Source: Microbacterium sp. (GTDB lineage: Bacteria > Actinomycetota > Actinomycetes > Actinomycetales > Microbacteriaceae). From it: a stretch of 64,000 nucleotides of DNA. Each line of letters opens with the position of its first letter. Position 1 is the stretch's first letter. The notes under the pieces were generated by a model, which searched no databases, was not told the DNA's origin, and saw only the letters and a program-made list of their open reading frames with translations. The stretch lies in contig NZ_JAPLAI010000052.1 in the NCBI RefSeq assembly GCF_026393345.1, positions 1-64,000 on the forward strand, given 5' to 3'. The translations under genes were made by a program, and so were the position numbers. Positions 15,779 to 22,693 of this stretch are shown here, one piece after another.

Positions 15779-18030
15779 GATTCGAGGGTACGCCGATACT
15801 CCGCTCGACTCATCGGTTCCGGTGCAGAAGTATCCGCATCCACGTCGTCCGGCACCCGGGAGAGCTTCGAGGGCCACCAGATCTTCTTGCCGATGTCGTA
15901 CGCCAGCGCCGGCACCAGCAGTGAGCGGACGATGAACGTGTCCAGCAGCACACCGAAGGCGACGATGAACGCCAGCTGCGCGAGGAACAGGATCGGGATG
16001 ACGCCGAGCGCGGCGAACGTCGATGCCAGTACGAGACCGGCCGACGTAATCACCCCACCAGTGGCGAACAGACCCCGCAGGATGCCTCGGCGCGTGCCGT
16101 GAACAAGGGATTCCTCCCGCACCCGCGTCATGAGGAAGATGTTGTAGTCGATACCGAGGGCCACGAGGAACACGAAGCCGTAAAGCGGAACCGCCGGGTC
16201 CGCGCCGGGGAAGCCGAACACGTGGTTGAACACCAGCGCGCTGACCCCCAGGGCCGCGGCGAAGGACACGATGACGCTGAGCACGAGCAGCACCGGGGCG
16301 AGGATCGAGCGCAGCAGCAGCATCAGGATGACGAGGATCACCAGCAGCACCAGCGGGATGATCAGCGTCCGGTCCCGGATCGATGTGTCGTTGGTGTCGA
16401 CGTCGGTCGCGGTGACCCCGCCCACCAGGGCGACGTCTTCACCGAGTTCCTCGTCGAGATCGACGCGGAGACCGCGGACGGTGTCCTCGGCGGCCACGGA
16501 ATCGGCCTCATCGGTCAGCGTCGCGACCAGCAGCACGTCGCCGTCCGAGACGGTGGCGGTGGGCGCGGCGGCTCCGGGAGGACCGACCGTGGTGAGCACG
16601 GCTTCGCCGTCCTCGACGGTCACCCCGGCCTGACCGGTCGGCGAGTCCTCGGAGGTGACGGCGACGCTGTCGATGCCGTCGTCGGCGGCGAGCACGGTCG
16701 CCGCATCCGCGATTTTGTCCTCGGGGACGATGACGTACACCGGGCTGCCCGAGCCCCCTGGGAAGTGCTCGGCGAGCACGTCCTGACCGTCACGGGCATC
16801 GGATGCGCCGAGCACGAGGTCGCTGGAGGGCACACCGTCGGCCTTGAGCTGCAGCACCCCGGCGCCGGCGATGAGGAGCACGACGGTGCTGATGATCCAG
16901 ACCGGACGGGCGTGACGGGCGACGAAGCCGGCCTGGCGGGCCCAGAAGCCCTTCTGCTTCTTCGTGAGGTCTTCGGGGATGCGGGTGCCGCCATCCTTCG
17001 GGATGAACGGCCAGAACGCGGCCCGGCCGAAGATCGCGAGCAGCGCCGGCAGGAAGGTGAGGGCGGACAGCACGGCGAACACGATGCCGATCGAGGCGAT
17101 CGGACCGAGCGCGCGGTTGGTCGCGAGGTCGGAGAGCAGCAGGCACAGCAGACCCGCGATCACGGTGCCGCCGGAGGCGAGGATCGGCTCGAACGCCCCG
17201 CGCCACGCGGATGTCGTCGCGTTCCACCGGGTGTCGCCTCGTCCGATGGATTCTCGGAACCGGGCGACGTACAACAGCGCATAGTCGGTCGCGGCGCCGA
17301 TGACGAGGATGAAGAGGATGCCCTGTACTTGGCCGTTGAGCACCACCACCCCGGCCTTGGCCAGCCACCACACCGTCAGCAGCGCCACGCACAGCGCGAA
17401 CAGCGACGTGAGGAGCACGAGGACCGGCAGGAGCGGCGAGCGGTAGACGATGACGAGGATGACGAAGACTGCGAGGAGGGCCACCACCAGCAGCAGACCG
17501 TCGATGCCGAGGAAGCCGGCGACGAGGTCGGCGGTGAACCCGGCGGGACCGGTCACCCAGCTGTCAAGACCCGTGGGCAGGTCGTCCGCAACCACGTCGC
17601 GAACCTCCCCCACGATGTCGTCGATGTTGCCGGTCGAATCCAGCGGCACGAAGATCTGCACCGCCCTGCCGTCTTCGGACAGCACGGGCGGCGACACGTC
17701 GCCGGAGACGCCGTCGACCTCGCCGATCGCATCGGTGACGCCCTGCAGGTCGGCGATCTCGGCGTCGGTGAGCTCGCCGTCGCCCGCGATCACGACGATG
17801 GCGGGGATGGTCTCACCCCCGGTGAAGTCGGCCAGGCGGTCCTGCACCTGGGTCGCGTCGGCGCTGGAGGGAAGGTAGGCGGAGGAGTCGTTCGTCGACA
17901 CCTCGCTGACCTTGCCGAAGTACGGTCCACCGATCGATCCACCCACGAGCCAGATCAGCACCAGCAGCACGGGGATGCCGACGCGGAGCCATCGGGTGGG
18001 CTTCCGGTCGGTGGATCGCAGGTTTGTCAT
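15775..18030 (-). CDS. MmpL/RND-family lipid or drug exporter
   Basis: The 751-residue protein has the MmpL layout: one N-terminal helix, an extracytoplasmic domain (about 45-180), a block of five or six helices (about 185-370), a second external loop (about 395-530), and a closing block of helices (about 545-720). GIDYNIFLMTRVREE (about 645-660) and ATDYALLYVARFRES (about 255-270) are the paired TM4/TM10 signatures with the proton-relay Asp-Tyr. It exports hydrophobic molecules or drugs. ATG 18030 is preceded by TAAGCT ending 6 nt upstream (leaderless) overlapped by a palindrome. No MarR or TetR gene is next to it. Confidence 0.9.
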   Translation of the reverse strand: MTNLRSTDRKPTRWLRVGIPVLLVLIWLVGGSIGGPYFGKVSEVSTNDSSAYLPSSADATQVQDRLADFTGGETIPAIVVIAGDGELTDAEIADLQGVTDAIGEVDGVSGDVSPPVLSEDGRAVQIFVPLDSTGNIDDIVGEVRDVVADDLPTGLDSWVTGPAGFTADLVAGFLGIDGLLLVVALLAVFVILVIVYRSPLLPVLVLLTSLFALCVALLTVWWLAKAGVVVLNGQVQGILFILVIGAATDYALLYVARFRESIGRGDTRWNATTSAWRGAFEPILASGGTVIAGLLCLLLSDLATNRALGPIASIGIVFAVLSALTFLPALLAIFGRAAFWPFIPKDGGTRIPEDLTKKQKGFWARQAGFVARHARPVWIISTVVLLIAGAGVLQLKADGVPSSDLVLGASDARDGQDVLAEHFPGGSGSPVYVIVPEDKIADAATVLAADDGIDSVAVTSEDSPTGQAGVTVEDGEAVLTTVGPPGAAAPTATVSDGDVLLVATLTDEADSVAAEDTVRGLRVDLDEELGEDVALVGGVTATDVDTNDTSIRDRTLIIPLVLLVILVILMLLLRSILAPVLLVLSVIVSFAAALGVSALVFNHVFGFPGADPAVPLYGFVFLVALGIDYNIFLMTRVREESLVHGTRRGILRGLFATGGVITSAGLVLASTFAALGVIPILFLAQLAFIVAFGVLLDTFIVRSLLVPALAYDIGKKIWWPSKLSRVPDDVDADTSAPEPMSRAEYRRTLES

Positions 18031-18031
18031 G

Positions 18032-18046
18032 TAGATAGCTTATCTA
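18032..18046. promoter_or_regulatory. Palindromic operator candidate over the mmpL promoter
   Basis: TAGATA-GCT-TATCTA is a perfect inverted repeat with 6-bp arms and 3-bp centre, ending one base before the mmpL start. It covers the -10 TAAGCT (18042-18037, minus). Such sites fit MarR/TetR-type dimers, but no regulator gene is adjacent. Confidence 0.55.
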
Positions 18047-18086
18047 GCTAAATTGCGTTTGGCGAACCGCCTAGTCTGGGGCGACC

Positions 18087-18992
18087 ATGCTCGCCGTCAT
18101 CGTCGCCCTCGTCGGGGCACTCGTCTACGGGTCGGCCGACTTCCTCGGAGGCCTCGCCGCGCGTCGGCTCACCTCGCTCATCGCGACCGCCGTGGCCGTG
18201 GCATCCGGTCTCATCGTGCTTTTCGTGCTGACGCCGATCGTCGGATTCGCGTGGGTGACGAGCGACCTCGTGTGGGGTGCACTGTCGGGAGTCTTCGGGG
18301 TCATCGCGCTGCTCCTGCTGTACGCGTGCCTCGCGATCGGGCCGATGAGCATCCTGTCGCCGCTCACGGCCGTCGTGTCCGCGATCGCCCCGATGACCTG
18401 GGGGCTGACGGTGGGCGGCGAGACCCTTGCACCCTTCGGCTACGCCGGCCTCGGTGTCGCCGTCGTCGCGGTGGTGCTGGTCGGGTTCGTACCCGAACGC
18501 GGCGCCGTCCGGCCGTCGCTGCGCGGAGTGGTCATGGCGATCGGCGCCGGCGTCGCGGTGGGCGGACTGCTCATCTGCCTCGACCAGACCGGGGAGGCGA
18601 GCGGGTTCACGCCGCTGGTGACCGGGCGCGCGGTGAACCTCGTCATCGTGCTGCTGATCATCGCTGTGGTCGTCCTGCGGCGGCGGTCGTCGAGCGCAGG
18701 CACGAGCGCGGGTTCCGGTACGGGCGCGGGAGCCGGTACGGGCGCGGGCTCCTGGGATCGACGCGGATGGATGCTGGCGATCGGATGCGGCATCCTCGAC
18801 ACGACCGCGAACGCACTGCTCCTCGCGGCGCTGCGGATCGGCGACCTGTCGATCGTATCGGCGCTCACCGCGCTGTACCCGGCCGGCACGATCCTCCTCG
18901 CCGCCCTGGTGCTGCGCGAACGCATCGCGCCGGTGCAGTGGGTGGGCCTCGCCCTGGCTCTCGCAGCCGGGGCGCTGCTCGGCGCGGCGTGA
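18087..18992 (+). CDS. EamA/DMT-family transporter (10 TM exporter)
   Basis: The 301-residue protein has ten membrane segments in two homologous EamA halves. The N-terminal FLGGLAARRLTS and the C-terminal ALYPAGTILLAALVLRERI signature (about 265-285) match drug/metabolite exporters of the actinobacterial kind. Between the halves a cytoplasmic loop (about 200-225) is made of Gly, Ser, Ala and Thr, coded by near-tandem GCGGG(A/T)(G/C)CCGGTACGG units, probably expansion of a repeat. TAGTCT (18072-18077) ends 9 nt before the ATG, the likely -10. Substrate unknown. Confidence 0.88.
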   Translation: MLAVIVALVGALVYGSADFLGGLAARRLTSLIATAVAVASGLIVLFVLTPIVGFAWVTSDLVWGALSGVFGVIALLLLYACLAIGPMSILSPLTAVVSAIAPMTWGLTVGGETLAPFGYAGLGVAVVAVVLVGFVPERGAVRPSLRGVVMAIGAGVAVGGLLICLDQTGEASGFTPLVTGRAVNLVIVLLIIAVVVLRRRSSSAGTSAGSGTGAGAGTGAGSWDRRGWMLAIGCGILDTTANALLLAALRIGDLSIVSALTALYPAGTILLAALVLRERIAPVQWVGLALALAAGALLGAA

Positions 18993-19104
18993 GGGCAGCA
19001 TCCTTCACGTGGCAGTTACGGCGGGAACGCGGACGCTGAAGCCACACGAGCTGCCGCCCCAGCGCGCGCGGCGTGGTTGATGCGACGGAGCGCCTCGTCC
19101 CCCG

Positions 19105-19156
19105 GGACGCCGTCCCGGAAACGACGAAAGGGCCCCATCCGGGACCCTCCGTCGTG
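19105..19156 (-). terminator. Hairpin downstream of tRNA-Thr
   Basis: On the minus strand, downstream of the tRNA 3' end, ACGACGGAGGGTCCC can pair with GGGCCCTTTCGTCGT across a short loop (fwd ACGACGAAAGGG...CCCTCCGTCGT). The imperfect stem lies at about 19116-19155. It fits a terminator for the tRNA, with a weak U tract. Confidence 0.45.
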
Positions 19157-19232
19157 TGGAGCCGCCTAAGGGAATCGAACCCTTGACCTATTCATTACGA
19201 GTGAATCGCTCTGCCGTCTGAGCTAAGGCGGC
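19157..19232 (-). tRNA. tRNA-Thr (CGT anticodon)
   Basis: The minus strand folds as a 76-nt tRNA: acceptor GCCGCCT (from 19232) pairs with AGGCGGC, D-arm AGCTCAGACGGCAGAGC, anticodon stem-loop TTCACTCGTAATGAA with anticodon CGT, and T-arm GGTTCGATTCC. The 3' TCCA is encoded (discriminator U then CCA at 19159-19157). It reads ACG codons and sits 71 nt from the secreted hydrolase stop. Confidence 0.96.
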
Positions 19233-19303
19233 GCGCTTCGCTGGCGCGTTGCACGATCACCGATCTTACATGCTCGTTCGCACGCCCGCGAACGCGGGGG
19301 CCT

Positions 19304-20854
19304 CTACTCGCAGCGCAGGCCGTCCTCCGGCACGGTGCCATCGAGCAGGTACGCCTCCACGGCGCTGTCGACGCAGGTGTTGCCCTTGTTGTAGCCGGTG
19401 TGACCTTCGCCGACGCGGGTGATGAGGACGCCGGAACTCAGCTGATCCGCAAGCGAGACCGCCCAGTCGTAGGGCGTCGCAGGGTCGCCCGTGGTGCCGA
19501 TCACGACGATCGGAGCCGCGCCGTCCGCGGTGATGGTCTCGCGCACGCCGGTCGGGGGGAACGGCCAGGAGGCGCAGCCGTCGACATCCGACTCCCAGTA
19601 CGGCGCCACAATGGGCGCCTGCGCGGCGAGGATCGCCGACGCTGCCGCCTGCTCCTCGGGAGTCTCGGTCGGGTAGTCCATGCAGTTGTACGCCGTGAAC
19701 GCCTCGGTGGAGTTGTCGAGGTACACGCCGTCGGAGCGGTTGTAGTAGAAGTCGGCGAGCTCGAAGGCGGTGACCGCGTCGCCCTGGGCCGCTCCGGCCA
19801 GCGCCGCGGTCAGGTAGGACCAGCTGCTCTCGGAGTAGAGCGCGGCGACGATGGCCGTCAGCAGCGCGTCGGCTCCCAGCATCCGGCCGTCGGTGTTGCG
19901 GATCGGGGACCGGTCGACGCGCGCGAGCAAAGTGCCGAGGTCGGCCATGGCGTCGTCGACGCTGCCGGCGAACGGGCAACCGCTGTCGGCGAGGCAGCTG
20001 GCCATATACGTACGGAGGGCGTTCTCGAAGCCGATCGCCTGCGTCGTCGAGACATCGCTCTCGGACACCGACGGGTCGAGCGCACCGTCGAGGACGAGCC
20101 GGCCCACCCGCTCCGGGAAGAGCTTGGCGTAGGTCGCACCGAGGAACGTGCCGTAGGAGTAACCGAGGTAGTTCAGCTTCGCGTCGCCGAGGACACCCCG
20201 CAGCAGATCGAGATCCCGGGCGGACTGCGTCGTGGTCACATACTCGAGGATGCCGCCGGAGTTTGCCTGACACGCCTGTGCGAACGCCTGCTCCCCCGCG
20301 ACGAGATCCGCGTTCCACTCGGCTGAGCCCCGGGTGCCCGGCGGAATGTCGAAGAGGTACGCATCCATCTGGGCCGCGTCGTAGCAGCGCACCGCCGTGG
20401 ACTCGCCGACTCCGCGCGGGTCGAAGCCGATGATGTCGTAGGAGGCGGGCAGCACCTCGCCGACGGCAAAGTCGAGCGACTGGCGGATGAGATCCACCCC
20501 GCTCGCGCCGGGGCCCCCGGGGTTCGTCAGCAGCGAGCCGATCGCGTCGCCGTCGGTGGCGCGCTGGCGGATGACCGACAGCTCGATCTCGCCGAGCTCC
20601 GGGTCCTCCCAGTCGAGCGGCGCCGTGACCATGGTGCAGTCGAACCCACCGCAGTCGGACCACTCCAGGTCCTGTTCGTAGAACGGCAGCAGGTCTTCAG
20701 CGATGCCGTCGGTGTCCGCCGGGCGACTCGTCGCAGAAGACTGCGTGCGGTCCGGGATGGGCGAGAACAGGCAGCCGGTGAGGGCGATGGATGCGGCGGC
20801 CACTCCGGCCACCACCGCCAGGAGCCGAGCGGTGCGACGACGGGGGGAGGTCAT
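19304..20854 (-). CDS. Secreted lipoprotein alpha/beta hydrolase, TAP-like peptidase
   Basis: The 516-residue protein has a twin-basic signal peptide and lipobox SIALTGC (Cys about 27), so it is outside the cell, membrane-anchored. It is an alpha/beta hydrolase of the tripeptidyl-aminopeptidase type: TNPGGPGASGVDL (oxyanion loop, about 90-100), GFDPRGVGES, nucleophile in GYSYGTF (about 220-226), and the C-terminal TAP-like domain with VIGTTGDPATPYDWA carrying the acidic residue and GEGHTGYNKGN the catalytic His. Such enzymes trim short peptides from proteins or the medium. ATG 20854 overlaps the holB stop (ATGA), so it is co-translated with holB, an odd pairing for an extracellular enzyme. 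Confidence 0.9.
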   Translation of the reverse strand: MTSPRRRTARLLAVVAGVAAASIALTGCLFSPIPDRTQSSATSRPADTDGIAEDLLPFYEQDLEWSDCGGFDCTMVTAPLDWEDPELGEIELSVIRQRATDGDAIGSLLTNPGGPGASGVDLIRQSLDFAVGEVLPASYDIIGFDPRGVGESTAVRCYDAAQMDAYLFDIPPGTRGSAEWNADLVAGEQAFAQACQANSGGILEYVTTTQSARDLDLLRGVLGDAKLNYLGYSYGTFLGATYAKLFPERVGRLVLDGALDPSVSESDVSTTQAIGFENALRTYMASCLADSGCPFAGSVDDAMADLGTLLARVDRSPIRNTDGRMLGADALLTAIVAALYSESSWSYLTAALAGAAQGDAVTAFELADFYYNRSDGVYLDNSTEAFTAYNCMDYPTETPEEQAAASAILAAQAPIVAPYWESDVDGCASWPFPPTGVRETITADGAAPIVVIGTTGDPATPYDWAVSLADQLSSGVLITRVGEGHTGYNKGNTCVDSAVEAYLLDGTVPEDGLRCE

Positions 20855-21964
20855 AGCGTCCTTCCGGAGGCGACCGTGATCATCAGGCTCTCGACCGCGA
20901 GCACCGGAGCGACGTTGCGCTCGAGGTTCCGGCGGGTGAGCGCAAGCTGATCGAGCACCGCGATGGTGCGGGTCGTGGGCCAGGTCTCGGCGAGCGCGGT
21001 CAGCTCGGCGGCGAGTTCTTCGTTGATGAGGCCATCGGCACGGCCGAACTGCAGCATGACGACGTCGCGGAACAGGGACTGCAGATCGGTGAGGACGCGG
21101 TCGATGCCGTCGCGGAGGCTGCGCGTCGCGCGCCGTTTCTGCTCGTCGGCGAGCGCGTTCAGCTGCGAGCGCACGGCGGGCGGCACCGCTGCCCCCTCGG
21201 CCACTCCCACCATCCGCAGCAGGTCTGCTCGTTCGCCCTCGTCCCGCTCGGCGGTGAGGGTCTTCGCGTCCTCGGTCGCCGCCTGCACGATCCGGCCGGC
21301 GACCTCGACGGCGTCGCCGACACCGCGAACGGACAGCACGGCGCGCAGGGTGCTGTCGCGTCGGGCACGGGCAGCCTCATCGGTCGCGAGACGCCGGGCC
21401 ATGCCGATGTGGCGTTGCGCGTGCCGGGCAGCCTGCCGGGCGATGGCAGGTTCGGCGCCGGTGCGCAGCGAGATCAGCCGGGCGACGTCGTCGACCTCGG
21501 GCTCGCGCAGTCGCACCGTCCGCACGCGCGAGCGGATGGTCGGCAGCAGATCGGCGTCGCTCGGGGCGCAGAGGATCCACACGGTCCGCTCCGGCGGCTC
21601 TTCGAGCGCCTTCAGCAGCACGTTGGAGGTGCGCTCGGCCATACGATCCGCATCCTCGACGACGATCACGCGATAACGGCCGACCGACGGCGAGTAGTAA
21701 GCGCGCTCGACGAGCTGACGGGCCTCCTCGATGCGGATGACGACCTGCTCCGTGCGCAGGGCGGTCAGATCCGGATGCGTGTGCGCGATCACCTGCCGCA
21801 TGGCGGCCTGATCGCCCGGCTCGGCGATCAGCGCGGCCGCGAAGGCATAGGGCGTGGCTTGAGGCGCGGGTGTCGGATGCGGCGGCCTGCAGCGTCTGGA
21901 CGGCATCCGCCTGACCCCATACCTCGCCCCACGGCACATCGGTGTCGATCGCCGTGGAGGTCAT
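20851..21964 (-). CDS. holB: DNA polymerase III delta' subunit (holB), P-loop segment deleted and frame shifted
   Basis: Two overlapping frames together encode delta', the clamp-loader subunit. The first, from ATG 21964 (TAGGCT ends 7 nt upstream), reads MTSTAIDTDVPWGEVWGQ, then VQTLQAAASDTRASSHA. The second begins at TAT 21849 with YAFAAALIAEPGDQ and runs through HTHPDLT, EDADRM, SNVLLKALEEPP and SRVRTV to the stop. Between SHA and YAFA, family members have about 15 residues with the P-loop (pattern like ITGPPGSGRS). Here none is present and the frame changes, so about 44 nt seem to be missing near 21850. Either the gene is broken, or this is a sequencing or assembly error; since delta' is essential in most bacteria I suspect an error. 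An in-frame ATG at 21939 would give a foreign N-terminus. Confidence 0.85.
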
Positions 21965-22048
21965 GCGCACCAGCCTAACCGCGACCCCCGACCCCCGCGC
22001 GAGTGGGCGGTCGTGGCGGGGTTGGGCGAGCGCGGAAGGCTGGGCGCG

Positions 22049-22693
22049 TCAGAGCAGGGCGGCGACGCGGGCGCGGATCGCCGCGGCGAGGTCGTCGACC
22101 GGGAGCGACGCGTCGAGCACGACGAAGCGGTCGGGTTCCGCGGCGGCGAGCTCCAGGAACGCCGCGCGCACCCGAGCGTGGAACTCCGCGGCCTCGGCCT
22201 CCAGCCGGTCGAACGGTTTGTCCGCCGCGTCCAGCCGGGTCCGCGCCGTCGCCGGGTCGAGGTCGAGCAGCACGGTCAGGTCCGGCAGCGCCCCCTCGGT
22301 AGCCCAGAGCGACAGCTCACGCACCTCCCCCGCATCCAGCACGCGCCCGGCGCCCTGGTAGGCGACGGAGGAGTCGAGGTACCGGTCCTGCAGCACGATG
22401 TCGCCGCGCTCGAGCGCGGGCCGCACGAGCGTTGCCACATGATGGGCGCGGTCGGCGGCGTAGAGCAGCGCCTCGGCGCGCGGTGCGACGTCACCCCGGT
22501 GGTGCAGCACGATGTCGCGCACCAGGACGCCGACCTCGGTGCCGCCGGGTTCCCGGGTGCGCACCACGGTGCGGCCCTGTGCGTGCAGCCACTGCTCGAG
22601 CAGCGCCGCCTGCGTCGTCTTGCCGGAGCCGTCGCCGCCCTCGAGGGTGATCCACACTCCGCGGGGCACCGACGACGCGACGGCCTCGGTCAC
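22049..22693 (-). CDS. tmk: Thymidylate kinase
   Basis: The 214-residue enzyme phosphorylates dTMP to dTDP with ATP. The P-loop GGDGSGKTT is at about 18-26, followed by REPGG (about 47-51, dTMP-binding and DR(E)PGG motif), the DRY(L)DSSVAYQG substrate-binding stretch (about 102-111), and LDLDP (about 140). Start ATG 22693 overlaps the topA stop (ATGA), so it is translationally coupled to topA. The order topA-tmk-holB is conserved in actinobacteria. The gap of 84 nt to holB holds holB's own -10. Confidence 0.95.
   Translation of the reverse strand: MTEAVASSVPRGVWITLEGGDGSGKTTQAALLEQWLHAQGRTVVRTREPGGTEVGVLVRDIVLHHRGDVAPRAEALLYAADRAHHVATLVRPALERGDIVLQDRYLDSSVAYQGAGRVLDAGEVRELSLWATEGALPDLTVLLDLDPATARTRLDAADKPFDRLEAEAAEFHARVRAAFLELAAAEPDRFVVLDASLPVDDLAAAIRARVAALL

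Noticed and set aside
16099..18051. 650-codon plus-strand frame opposite mmpL
   Set aside because: Antisense to a clear MmpL gene; composition is Asp/Glu/His/Arg noise.
18700..18770. GC-rich repeat inside the EamA gene as a minisatellite or frameshift
   Set aside because: It keeps frame and encodes a Gly/Ser/Ala loop between helices 5 and 6, compatible with a normal protein.
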